Source: Gilvimarinus polysaccharolyticus | GTDB taxonomy: Bacteria > Pseudomonadota > Gammaproteobacteria > Pseudomonadales > Cellvibrionaceae | Direction of reading: 5' to 3' | Assembly: GCF_001187555.1 (NCBI RefSeq) | Contig: NZ_LFIJ01000002.1 | Coordinates: 1,495,736-1,559,735, forward strand | DNA: 64,000 bases | Part shown: positions 53,234-60,821 of the stretch, in pieces | How the letters are laid out: every line of letters begins with the position of its first letter | Numbering within the stretch: the stretch's first letter is position 1 | The notes under the pieces: generated by a model | Told to the model about the DNA's origin: nothing | What the model saw: the letters and a program-made list of their open reading frames with translations, nothing else | Databases searched by the model: none | Position numbers and translations under genes: made by a program

Positions 53234-54175
53234 ATGACAGCTGCACTCTCAATTAAAAATTTACGCAAAGTATACGGCAACCAATTTGAAGCGCTCAAAG
53301 GCATCTCGCTTGAAGTTCAGGCCGGCGATTTTTTTGCGGTGCTGGGCCCCAACGGCGCTGGCAAATCGACCACCATCGGTATTATTAGCTCGTTGGTGCG
53401 TAAAAGTGCCGGTGAGGTGAGCGTGTTTGGCCACAACATCGATACGCACTTTTCTGAGGCCAAGCAAGAGTTAGGCATTGTGCCGCAAGAGTTTAACTTT
53501 AGTCAGTTTGAAAAAGTGCGCGATATTATACTACAGCAGGCGGGCTATTACGGGTTGCCCCGTGCTCGCGCCGAGGTGCAGGCCGATAAGTACCTTAAAA
53601 AACTAGGTTTGTGGGATAAGCGCAGCGAGCCCGCGCGAACCTTATCGGGCGGTATGAAGCGCCGCTTAATGATTGCCCGCGCACTGGTGCACGAACCGCG
53701 GGTACTGATTTTAGATGAGCCAACGGCGGGAGTGGACATCGAGCTGCGCCGCTCTATGTGGGAGTTTTTGCGCGAAATTAACGCACAGGGCACCACGATT
53801 ATTTTAACCACTCACTATTTAGAGGAGGCCGAGAGTCTGTGCCGCAACGTGGCGATTATTGATCGCGGCGAGATCGTGCAAAACACCAGCATGCGCGCTT
53901 TGTTGCAACGCTTAAACAAAGAGGTGTTTGTGTTTGATTGCGCCAACACACTCACAGCTGCTCCGGTTATTGCCGGGCACGTGGTTGGGCTTGTCGAAGA
54001 CGATGAGCACTGCTTTGAGGTCGAAGTTGAAAAAGGTCAGTCGCTTAACCAATTGTTTGCACAGCTTACCGCTCAAGGTGTACAGGTGGTTAGTATGCGC
54101 AATAAGGCTAACCGGCTAGAGGAGCTGTTTGTGTCGTTAATTAATGGTCAGCTCGATGGGAAGGAGGCAGAGTAA
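53234..54175 (+). CDS. ABC transporter ATPase (YadG-like)
   Basis: ATP-binding subunit of 313 residues: Walker A GPNGAGKST, signature LSGGMKRR, Walker B VLILDEPTAGVD, switch His in TTHYLEEAESL. A C-terminal extension (residues 225-313) is typical of ABC-2 export ATPases. It overlaps the permease gene by one base. Substrate unknown; YadG/YadH proteins are thought to be lipid or capsule exporters but not firmly. Confidence 0.92.
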   Translation: MTAALSIKNLRKVYGNQFEALKGISLEVQAGDFFAVLGPNGAGKSTTIGIISSLVRKSAGEVSVFGHNIDTHFSEAKQELGIVPQEFNFSQFEKVRDIILQQAGYYGLPRARAEVQADKYLKKLGLWDKRSEPARTLSGGMKRRLMIARALVHEPRVLILDEPTAGVDIELRRSMWEFLREINAQGTTIILTTHYLEEAESLCRNVAIIDRGEIVQNTSMRALLQRLNKEVFVFDCANTLTAAPVIAGHVVGLVEDDEHCFEVEVEKGQSLNQLFAQLTAQGVQVVSMRNKANRLEELFVSLINGQLDGKEAE

Positions 54176-54948
54176 TGCGTTTAGCACAGCAGTGGGTGGC
54201 TCTGTCCACTATCGTCCGAAAAGAGATTAGACGCTTTTCACGCATTTGGTTGCAAACATTGTTGCCGCCGGTTATTACCATGTCACTGTATTTTGTGATT
54301 TTTGGCAAGCTGATAGGCAGCCGTGTGGGCACCATGGATGGTATTCCCTATATGCAGTTTGTGGTGCCGGGTTTGATTATGATGGCGGTGTTAACCAACT
54401 CTTATTCCAACGTAACCTCATCTTTCTTTAGCGCCAAGTTTCAACGCTCGATAGAAGAGATTTTGGTCAGCCCAACGCCCAATGTAATTATTTTAATCGG
54501 CTATTGTCTGGGCGGTATGGCGCGTGGTTTATGTGTTGGGGCGTTGGTTACCGCCGTATCACTGCTGTTTACCGATATCCATGTGCACAGCTGGCCGCTT
54601 ACGATTATTATCGTGGTATTAACCTCATTGATTTTCTCGCTGGCAGGGTTTATTAATGCCGTGTACGCGAATTCTTACGATGATATTTCTATTGTCCCAA
54701 CCTTTGTGCTAACGCCGCTGACCTATTTGGGTGGTGTATTTTATTCGGTGAGTGTATTGCCCGAATTTTGGCAGTGGGTGTCACAGTTAAACCCCATCTT
54801 GCACATGGTGGGTGCTTTTCGCTATGGACTACTGGGTACCGGTGGCGAGCATATTGGTTACGCCTTTGCTGGCATATTATTGTTTGCCGCCGTGTTATTT
54901 GCGGTGAGTTTGTATTTATTGAAAAACGGCTCGCGTTTGCGCGCGTAG
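54175..54948 (+). CDS. ABC-2 transporter permease (YadH-like)
   Basis: Integral membrane protein of 257 residues with six hydrophobic segments and the ABC-2 signatures PYMQFVVPGLIMMAVLTNSY, FQRSIEEILVSPTPNVIILI and PLTYLGGVFYSVSVLPEFW. It forms the membrane part of the exporter with the ATPase gene just upstream and precedes queF by 15 nt, so queF may be co-transcribed. Confidence 0.92.
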   Translation: MRLAQQWVALSTIVRKEIRRFSRIWLQTLLPPVITMSLYFVIFGKLIGSRVGTMDGIPYMQFVVPGLIMMAVLTNSYSNVTSSFFSAKFQRSIEEILVSPTPNVIILIGYCLGGMARGLCVGALVTAVSLLFTDIHVHSWPLTIIIVVLTSLIFSLAGFINAVYANSYDDISIVPTFVLTPLTYLGGVFYSVSVLPEFWQWVSQLNPILHMVGAFRYGLLGTGGEHIGYAFAGILLFAAVLFAVSLYLLKNGSRLRA

Positions 54949-54963
54949 CCGAGAGGAGCTGAC

Positions 54964-55812
54964 ATGCAGCACACGATAGCCGACAGCCCGCTGGGTAAGA
55001 CATCGGCCTATATTAGCCAGTACGCCCCGAGCCTGCTGTACGCCATTGCAAGGGGTGATTCGCGCCGTGTGCTGGGTCTGTCAGGCGATACGTTGCCATT
55101 TCATGGCGTGGACGTATGGACGGGTTACGAGTTGTCCTGGTTAAACGATAACGGTTTGCCTCAAGTCGCCATGATCGAGTTCACGCTGCCGTGCGATAGC
55201 CCCAATATCGTCGAGTCCAAGTCTATTAAGCTTTATCTTAATTCGTTTAATCAGCACCGGGTGGCTAGCGCTGGAGCCGTTCAGGCGATTATTGCTCAAG
55301 ATTTAAGTGCCGCTGCGGGCAGCTTGGTCGATGTGGTGATAACACCACTTGCCGATCGTATGGATACTGCCTTACAAGCAAGCTTTGCCGCCGCGCCTTT
55401 TTTGGCTAAAAGCTTGGATCAGCAAGATATTGCGGTTGATTGCTATCACCCGCGACCCGAGTATTTAACCGTAGCGGCGGGAGCGGTTGTGACGCGTGCG
55501 TGGCACAGCGATTTATTAAAAACCAATTGCCCGGTAACGGGGCAGCCAGATTGGGCGAGTGTGTTTATTGCTTATGAGGGGGCAGAGATAGACCCGGCCG
55601 GTCTATTGCGTTATCTCGTGTCGTTTCGTGAGCATCAAGATTTTCATGAGCACTGCGTAGAGAGAATATTTTGTGACATAACGGCGCGCTGTGCGCCGCT
55701 TACGTTAGAGGTGTATGCCCGTTATACGCGCCGCGGTGGATTGGATATTAACCCTTACCGTAGCAGCGTTGCTGGCAGTTTGCCTGGCTCGGTGCGGTTG
55801 TTGCGCCAATAG
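54964..55812 (+). CDS. queF: NADPH-dependent preQ0 reductase QueF
   Basis: Protein of 282 residues of the long (bimodular) QueF type. It reduces 7-cyano-7-deazaguanine to preQ1 in queuosine synthesis, destined for tRNA position 34. The family motif is at ESKSIKLYLNSFNQHR, and the catalytic Cys lies in LLKTNCPVTGQPDWAS; the C-terminal half has CDITARCAPLTLEVYARYT and RGGLDINPYRS. GAGGAG lies before the ATG. Confidence 0.95.
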   Translation: MQHTIADSPLGKTSAYISQYAPSLLYAIARGDSRRVLGLSGDTLPFHGVDVWTGYELSWLNDNGLPQVAMIEFTLPCDSPNIVESKSIKLYLNSFNQHRVASAGAVQAIIAQDLSAAAGSLVDVVITPLADRMDTALQASFAAAPFLAKSLDQQDIAVDCYHPRPEYLTVAAGAVVTRAWHSDLLKTNCPVTGQPDWASVFIAYEGAEIDPAGLLRYLVSFREHQDFHEHCVERIFCDITARCAPLTLEVYARYTRRGGLDINPYRSSVAGSLPGSVRLLRQ

Positions 55813-55825
55813 TTTAAACGCGGCG

Positions 55826-57208
55826 TTACATAATAACTTTGTCTTTGAGTTTTTCGGCGGCTTTGTTTAGCGCCGTTAACACTTGCTCTTTGTCGTAATT
55901 ACGTACTTTTTCCAGATCAAGGTACATCGAAAAGCCTTCGGCGCGATCCTCAAAGTAGGTCTGATTACGGCCTAAATCTTTGCGCAATCCGGCTACTTGG
56001 TACACTTTAACCGGCGCACTAAAGCCTTTTACCGTAATTTCGCCTTTATCGCGGCACAATACCGAGTCTTTCACCAGCGACCAGGTCTCGTGGGATATCA
56101 ATACCTCGTCCGGATCTGCGGCCGATTCTAAACGGCTGGCTAAGTTAACGTGGGTGCCCAGCACTGTGTAATCAAGATGGCTGGATGTACCAAAGGTGCC
56201 CACGGTGCAATATCCGGTATTGATGCCCATGCGAATTTGTAACGGTTTTTTAATGCCTTGGTTGTGCCATTCTTGCTGCAGTGATTTCATACGCTTTTTC
56301 ATGGCAATTGCCATGTGTACGCAACGTAAGCAGTCGTCTTTGACGCCTTTACTGTCACTATCGCCATACAGCACCATTACCGCATCGCCCATAAATTTAT
56401 CTATGGTGCCACCAAAGTGAATAACAATTTTGGTCATCTCGGTAAGGTATTGATTAAGCAGCTCGGTAAGTGCTTCGGCTTCCATCTCTTCCGATAGCTG
56501 ACTGAAGTCTTTGATATCGGAAAAGAAGACGGTAATTTTTTTACGCTCAGCCAGTAACGTTTCATCTTGACCTTTGTTGACCGCTTGCCAAACGGCGGGG
56601 GCTAGGTAGCGAGATAATTTGTAAGCGCGGATTTTATGCCATTTTTGTTCGTTCAACAGTTGCGCATTGCTGAGTTTGAGCTTGTGAAAGCGCTGGTGCA
56701 TAAACAACGCGTAGGCTAGAAAGTAGGTAATGATGCCAATGAGGCTGACGGCACTGATTTGGATGTTGCTGTGAAAAATCCATTGCGGTCGATGTATCAT
56801 CATGCTGATAACTACGCCGCACGCCATTGCCGCGTTATCTTCTAGCCAGCGTCGTAAGCCGCCGGTGAGCAGCGCGTTAAATTGAATCATTGCCAAAAAT
56901 AAAATGCACGGCAACAGTGAGAAGTTAATAAGGTTTAGTACTACGCCAATCAAGGCAGCATCGGCATAGGACAATATTCGATGAGCCTTAGGCAGTGCTT
57001 CGGGGGGCAAGCGCCTAGTGTACGTAAAGCTGGCGTAGGCGTAGATCAGCATGTAAACAATTGCGCCCACAGAAACCCAGCTAATATGGTTCCAGTCCAT
57101 CATGGCCGCTAAGGTGCCGCCGGCTGCAAAGCAGATTAATGTCCGAAAATAATACTGCTGCAGTACCGACTCTGAGCCTTCGGTGTCATGTAGTGCTGTT
57201 TTTGTCAT
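55826..57208 (-). CDS. Class III adenylate cyclase with N-terminal membrane domain (CyaB-like)
   Basis: Protein of 460 residues. The N-terminal part (residues 20-190) has about six membrane segments resembling MASE2. The C-terminal catalytic domain (from about 225) has metal Asp in VFFSDIKDFSQLSEEM, adenine-specifying Lys in TIDKFMGDAVMVLYGD, and the YTVLGTHVNLASRLE segment with catalytic Asn and Arg. These residues indicate cAMP, not cGMP. Size and layout match CyaB of Pseudomonas. It is a single gene after queF, convergent with it. Confidence 0.88.
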   Translation of the reverse strand: MTKTALHDTEGSESVLQQYYFRTLICFAAGGTLAAMMDWNHISWVSVGAIVYMLIYAYASFTYTRRLPPEALPKAHRILSYADAALIGVVLNLINFSLLPCILFLAMIQFNALLTGGLRRWLEDNAAMACGVVISMMIHRPQWIFHSNIQISAVSLIGIITYFLAYALFMHQRFHKLKLSNAQLLNEQKWHKIRAYKLSRYLAPAVWQAVNKGQDETLLAERKKITVFFSDIKDFSQLSEEMEAEALTELLNQYLTEMTKIVIHFGGTIDKFMGDAVMVLYGDSDSKGVKDDCLRCVHMAIAMKKRMKSLQQEWHNQGIKKPLQIRMGINTGYCTVGTFGTSSHLDYTVLGTHVNLASRLESAADPDEVLISHETWSLVKDSVLCRDKGEITVKGFSAPVKVYQVAGLRKDLGRNQTYFEDRAEGFSMYLDLEKVRNYDKEQVLTALNKAAEKLKDKVIM

Positions 57209-57453
57209 TGTGGTTAGTGCCTAGCTTGCGTACTTATTGAGTAATACGAAGGCCAACATCTTATACGCGAATCCTTAGTGTCGTCTATGGCTTCACGCAG
57301 TTGGCGCATATTTGTAATTGTAGTTGATGCCACAAAGAGCGGTAGAAAATCAGTCGGCAATAGTGCTAACCGAAATATACGCGGGTTTAAACTCTAGCTG
57401 CACATGTGGGCGTGCTACAATTATACGCTTGTTAAATAGCTGAGAATTTTTAT

Positions 57454-58011
57454 ATGGATGCCATCGCGGCCCTTACCCAGCGCGCGTCTGTTGCTAAACT
57501 AACGGACCCTGCACCGACGGCGCAACAGCTCGAAACACTGCTCAAATGCGCGGCCCGCGCGGCGGATCACGGCTTATTACGGCCTTGGCGTTTTTTAACC
57601 ATTGAAGGCGCTGGACGCGAAGCATTAGGTGAGCTGTTTTGCCGCGCGGCGTTGCGCGAGACTCCTGATCTAAGTGAAACTCTGCAAGCTAAATTGCGTA
57701 ATATGCCCCTAAGAGCCCCCCAGTTATTAGTGGTCATTGCTTGCCTGCAAGAGCAGTCTAAAGTGCCGGAAGTCGAGCAGTTGCTCTGCGCTGGTGCGGC
57801 GGCGCAAAATATCATCAATGCCGCTTACGCTCAGGGTTTGGGCGTTATTTGGCGCACCGGAGATATGGCGTACAACCCACACGTCTTAGCTGGACTTGGC
57901 CTGGCCGCCAATGAGCGGTTGATAGGCTATTTGTATTTAGGCACCCCAGTAAATTCTCTACCTACCGCTAAAGAGCCGGATTTGGTTGGTCGTTGCCAAA
58001 CGTGGCCGTAA
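57454..58011 (+). CDS. Nitroreductase family protein (YdjA-like)
   Basis: FMN-dependent oxidoreductase of 185 residues. The opening LTQRASVAKLTDPAPTAQQL and ARAADHGLLRPWRFLTIEGA are typical of YdjA, as are AQNIINAAYAQGLGVIWRTG and the GYLYLGTP end. Physiological substrate is unknown. The catalytic domain is complete and short, as usual for YdjA. It has no operon partner; tRNA-Ser follows at 58126. Confidence 0.88.
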   Translation: MDAIAALTQRASVAKLTDPAPTAQQLETLLKCAARAADHGLLRPWRFLTIEGAGREALGELFCRAALRETPDLSETLQAKLRNMPLRAPQLLVVIACLQEQSKVPEVEQLLCAGAAAQNIINAAYAQGLGVIWRTGDMAYNPHVLAGLGLAANERLIGYLYLGTPVNSLPTAKEPDLVGRCQTWP

Positions 58012-58042
58012 TGCGCGGCACAGGCTCAAGGTTAACTCATCG

Positions 58043-58071
58043 TTGCGTTTATCCTACTAGTTGTGTAGCAT
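58043..58071 (+). promoter_or_regulatory. Promoter of tRNA-Ser
   Basis: TTGCGT at 58043-58048, 17 nt, TAGCAT at 58066-58071, followed by TCGCGCCTC. The boxes are moderate, but spacing and the GCGCCTC discriminator match the other two tRNA promoters in this window. The 5' leader would be about 48 nt. Confidence 0.5.
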
Positions 58072-58125
58072 TCGCGCCTCGCAAAAAGCGCTTGTACGTA
58101 CAGTGGTTGAGCGATCATTTTATAA

Positions 58126-58213
58126 GGTGAGGTGGCCGAGTGGCTGAAGGCGCACGCCTGGAAAGCGTGTAACGGGCAACCGTTCGAGGGTTCGAATCCC
58201 TCCCTCACCGCCA
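58126..58213 (+). tRNA. tRNA-Ser (GGA)
   Basis: An 88-nt tRNA with long variable arm and encoded CCA. Acceptor GGTGAGG pairs with CCTCACC; anticodon stem CACGC/GCGTG; anticodon GGA at 58160-58162; T arm GAGGGTTCGAATCCCTC. Its 3' end and terminator recur downstream. Confidence 0.96.
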
Positions 58214-58218
58214 TATAT

Positions 58219-58259
58219 TAAAAGCCACCGAAGGTTAGCTTAGCCTCGGTGGCTTTTTT
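58219..58259 (+). terminator. Intrinsic terminator of tRNA-Ser
   Basis: AAAAGCCACCGA and TCGGTGGCTTTTTT form a strong stem, with GG/CC extending it around one bulged A, and a T tract. It is repeated exactly 183 bp downstream. Confidence 0.85.
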
Positions 58260-58270
58260 ATTGGGCCGGT

Positions 58271-58396
58271 TAACGGGAGGCGTTCGGGCCCGACAGAGGG
58301 TTCGACCATTTGCCTGGAGCAAATGGGGCCGCCGAAGGCGCCGCGAAGCGGTGGGGCGCAGGGATTGCGCCCCAGCCAATCCCTCCCTCACCGCCA
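58271..58396 (+). pseudogene. Partial, interrupted copy of tRNA-Ser
   Basis: From the variable arm on, pieces of the tRNA-Ser recur in order: TAACGGG (58271-58277), CGTTCG (58281-58286), a 9-nt addition, GAGGGTTCGA (58296-58305), then a 73-bp insertion in the T loop, and ATCCCTCCCTCACCGCCA (58379-58396). There is no acceptor 5' strand or anticodon arm, so it cannot be a working tRNA. It is followed by the same terminator as the true gene. Confidence 0.75.
58306..58378. repeat. 73-bp palindrome-rich insertion in the T loop of the tRNA-Ser copy
   Basis: Four hairpins sit side by side: CCATTTGC/GCAAATGG with loop CTGGA (58306-58326); GCC-GAA-GGC (58331-58339); CCGC-GAA-GCGG (58341-58351); and GGGGCGCA/TGCGCCCC with loop GGGAT (58353-58373). 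The two long stems are perfect 8-bp pairs with 5-nt loops. The block has no coding frame. It resembles a small dispersed palindromic element, family not identified. Confidence 0.7.
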
Positions 58397-58444
58397 TATA
58401 TTAAAAGCCACCGAAGGTTAGCTTAGCCTCGGTGGCTTTTTTAT
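58378..58444 (+). repeat. Exact second copy of tRNA-Ser 3' end plus terminator
   Basis: About 66-67 bp identical to 58195-58261: last part of the T arm, acceptor 3' strand, CCA, spacer and terminator. The offset is 183 bp. Perfect identity in non-coding spacer implies a recent event or ongoing gene conversion. Confidence 0.9.
58402..58442 (+). terminator. Second copy of the tRNA-Ser terminator
   Basis: Same stem (AAAAGCCACCGA / TCGGTGGCTTTTTT) as at 58219-58259. It would stop any transcript reading through the first terminator. Confidence 0.8.
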
Positions 58445-58455
58445 GGCGGTGAGGG
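58443..58455 (-). repeat. Inverted 13-nt copy of the tRNA-Ser 3' end
   Basis: ATGGCGGTGAGGG is the exact inverse complement of CCCTCACCGCCAT at 58202-58214 and 58385-58397. It lies directly after the second terminator. From here to the tRNA-Arg promoter (58456-58680) I see nothing else recognisable. Confidence 0.7.
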
Positions 58456-58680
58456 TCGGTGAAGGGGCCGGTCTATTGCTCCCGCAATCGCGGTATTGGT
58501 ATGTTCATGTGTATCACCCTGCGAACGTTTGAGTCATCGCAACCCAAAGCACGGGATGAGCGTTGGTTAACCTTTCCATCGCTGTCACGCAAAAAGCTGT
58601 CGAGAAAATCATCAAGTTGTTTGATCGCTAATCAATAGATGATTTAATCGTAAAAAACGCAAAAAATATGCGAGTATTGC

Positions 58681-58709
58681 TTGACGATTCGATCCTTAAA
58701 AACTACTAT
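58681..58709 (+). promoter_or_regulatory. Promoter of tRNA-Arg
   Basis: TTGACG at 58681-58686, 17 nt, TACTAT at 58704-58709, followed by ACGCGCCTC. The A/T-rich DNA just upstream (runs of A at 58651-58668) could act as an UP element. Confidence 0.68.
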
Positions 58710-58726
58710 ACGCGCCTCTTAACAAC

Positions 58727-58803
58727 GCACTCGTAGCTCAGCTGGATAGAGTACTCGGCTACGAACCGAGCGGTCGGAGGTTCGAATCCTCCCGAGTGCG
58801 CCA
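58727..58803 (+). tRNA. tRNA-Arg (ACG)
   Basis: A 77-nt cloverleaf with encoded CCA. Acceptor GCACTCG pairs with CGAGTGC; anticodon stem CTCGG/CCGAG; anticodon ACG at 58761-58763, to be deaminated to ICG by TadA; T arm GGAGGTTCGAATCCTCC. Confidence 0.97.
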
Positions 58804-58810
58804 TATAAGT

Positions 58811-58843
58811 AAAAGCCCACCCTAAACGGGGTGGGCTTTTTTT
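58811..58843 (+). terminator. Intrinsic terminator of tRNA-Arg
   Basis: Perfect 12-bp stem AAAAGCCCACCC / GGGTGGGCTTTT with loop TAAACG and a T tract. Confidence 0.9.
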
Positions 58844-59199
58844 ATGCTTTTTATTTACGATTGAGATCGCTCTATGATCTCGGGCTATCGTGATACGACT
58901 ACTTTTCTGTGGTTTGCTTTCTATCGCTTGGTTTAGGTAGGCCGAAAGACGGCGCTAACGTGTCATTTCTTCTTTGCTCGCTGCGTTTCCCCTGTGATCG
59001 TTGGAATATAGCAATATCATCTGCTGTAAGCGCTCTCTATCTCTAATTGGTTTAAGTGATTGGGGGCAGAAACTGGCATTTACTGGGGGGTAAGTAATAC
59101 TTACAGTGTCATAGGTTGAATTGTGCTCGTGTTTAGCTTTCGGTTCGGCCCAGGCTCGGCAGAATTTTTATTCATGTGACTCCTAGAATGGTCTTTTCG
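58844..59199. other. Non-coding stretch before the orphan terminator
   Basis: No gene is seen in this part of a 570-bp gap. It contains a dyad GTAAG/CTTAC (59090-59104, nearly symmetrical 15-mer) and a weak promoter-like pair TTTACT (59079-59084) and TACAGT (59102-59107) with a 17-nt spacer. If real, an RNA of about 118 nt would run from near 59114 to the terminator at 59200-59231. Confidence 0.35.
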
Positions 59200-59231
59200 C
59201 CGACGCTTTCCCCAAAGTGTCGGTTTTTTTT
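59200..59231 (+). terminator. Strong intrinsic terminator with no gene upstream
   Basis: CCGACGCTTT / AAAGTGTCGG form a 10-bp stem with one G-T wobble, loop CCCC, and eight T. The nearest upstream gene, tRNA-Arg, already has its own terminator 360 bp earlier, so this one probably ends an unannotated small RNA. Confidence 0.75.
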
Positions 59232-59414
59232 GTCTCAATTTTATAAACTGGTGAACTTGGCCGTCGGTTGAGATATGGCTGGGGGGGAGTTGCCCGCTTG
59301 AATTAATAACATGGATGCTTTGTTGCGGTATAATTTCCAGCGATTTTGCCTAACGGGCCCCGTCAATAACGATATACAAGCCTTTGGTTCCCCCAAGTGT
59401 AATGGATTAACAAG

Positions 59415-60821
59415 ATGAAGATTCGAGCATGGTGTGACTTTGACAAAGGTGCTCGCGCGGCGTGGTGCTGTGAAAGCTGTCAGGCGCATTACAGTGAGCG
59501 TTGCATACCGGATGGCCACAACCCATTGTGGGGGCGTAGTGGCCCGTTGTGTTTGTTGTGTCACGACAATTTAACCGCTACCGATGATCCGGCCTTTGCT
59601 AAGCCTTTTTGGCACGTTTTACCTTACTTATTGCTCTATCCGTTGCACTTTAATAGTTTGTTAGTGATCCTCACGGGGGTTGCGGGAACAGCGATATTAG
59701 GTGGTGGTATTCCGTCGCTGATATTTGCTTTTGTGTTTCAGTTATTGTGCGTTAAGTATTTTTTTGCTGTGCTTGCCGCTCGGGCTGGTGGTAAGCGCTG
59801 GCCGCCGGGGCTGTTGTGCTTTATAAAAAGTGATACTCAGTACTTATTGCTGAAAGCTGTGCTGGTTTATCTGGTGCAGGTGATGGTGGTTGTCGCTGGG
59901 TATTATTATCTTGCTACCACTCATATCCCGGCTTTATATCAGCTTTTTATACTCTATGCCTTGGTGGCATTTATGCTGCTGGCTTTTCCGGCTATCACTA
60001 TGATTTTGGCTGTTGAGGGGGCTTTGCTGCGCGCTATTAACCCGTCCGCCATTATTGGGGTGATGGCAGGTATGGGTGTTTATTATGTGCTGTTATGGGT
60101 GTTGCTGTTAGTTCTTGGCGTAGCGGTTGAGCTGGGGGTACAGCTTGCCTTGCCTATGTTGCCGGTGGTTTGGCAGCTGCCGTTGGCTCTGGGGGCGGCT
60201 ACTTATTGCTCGCTGGCGAGTTATGCATTGTTTGGTTATGCGTTGTATCAGTTTGGGGCGGAAGCCGGGCTTGAAATAGACGTTCAAGAGCCTATGTTGG
60301 ATGAGCGGGAGTTTGTCCGAGCGCAGGGCCTGGGGGCTGTGCTGGTGTTAGAGCAGCGTGGCGATCTAGAGCGCGCTCGCGAGCAGTTGCGCGAGCTGCT
60401 AAATTTGTATCGCGATGATTTAACCTTGCATCGTCAGTATCATCGGTTGCTGCTTAAACTTGATTCGCCAGAGGCGATCAGAGCCTTGGGCACACATGCT
60501 GACTATGTGTTGGAATTATTACTGTTAAATAACCATAAGCGTGAGGCGGCAGAGTTATTGCAGCAAACACTGGCAAAAGTATCTAGCTATCGACCGGCAA
60601 AGCTTGCCACCACCTTGGCTCTTGAGTCACATCTGCGCAAGTGTTTAGCGCCACGTCAGTTGGCAGGGTTGTTGGTGAATGCGCACAAGCACTACCGCGG
60701 CGATACTGGTATCCCCGCGGCCTATAAGTGCTTGGCCGAACTCTTTAAAGGTCCGCTTAAACAGCCCGACAAAGCCCAGCAGCTAAAAGATTTTATTCGG
60801 CGCGAATACCCCAAAGGCTAA
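59415..60821 (+). CDS. Membrane protein with N-terminal zinc-ribbon-like and C-terminal repeat domains
   Basis: Protein of 468 residues I cannot place in a named family. Residues 1-55 carry nine cysteines and histidines arranged like a B-box or zinc ribbon (CDFDKGARAAWCCESC, HYSERC, CLLCHD). Residues 65-275 hold about six membrane segments. Residues 300-465 are soluble and helical with tetratricopeptide-like repeats (ARGDLERAREQL-type helix pairs such as RGDLERAREQLRELLNLYRD). TATAAT lies at 59329-59334. It is a single gene, convergent with panB. Confidence 0.72.
   Translation: MKIRAWCDFDKGARAAWCCESCQAHYSERCIPDGHNPLWGRSGPLCLLCHDNLTATDDPAFAKPFWHVLPYLLLYPLHFNSLLVILTGVAGTAILGGGIPSLIFAFVFQLLCVKYFFAVLAARAGGKRWPPGLLCFIKSDTQYLLLKAVLVYLVQVMVVVAGYYYLATTHIPALYQLFILYALVAFMLLAFPAITMILAVEGALLRAINPSAIIGVMAGMGVYYVLLWVLLLVLGVAVELGVQLALPMLPVVWQLPLALGAATYCSLASYALFGYALYQFGAEAGLEIDVQEPMLDEREFVRAQGLGAVLVLEQRGDLERAREQLRELLNLYRDDLTLHRQYHRLLLKLDSPEAIRALGTHADYVLELLLLNNHKREAAELLQQTLAKVSSYRPAKLATTLALESHLRKCLAPRQLAGLLVNAHKHYRGDTGIPAAYKCLAELFKGPLKQPDKAQQLKDFIRREYPKG

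Noticed and set aside
58032-58214. Open frame of 60 codons on the minus strand with a REGFEPSNG-type start
   Set aside because: It reads the complement of the tRNA-Ser gene, a known source of false protein calls.
58126-58803. Integrated island or prophage at the tRNA genes
   Set aside because: Only 183 bp lie between the repeated tRNA-Ser ends and there is no integrase, phage or transfer gene in the window.
59241-59564. Open frame of 107 codons on the minus strand
   Set aside because: It overlaps the start of the cysteine-rich membrane protein gene, has no ribosome site and no protein-like pattern.
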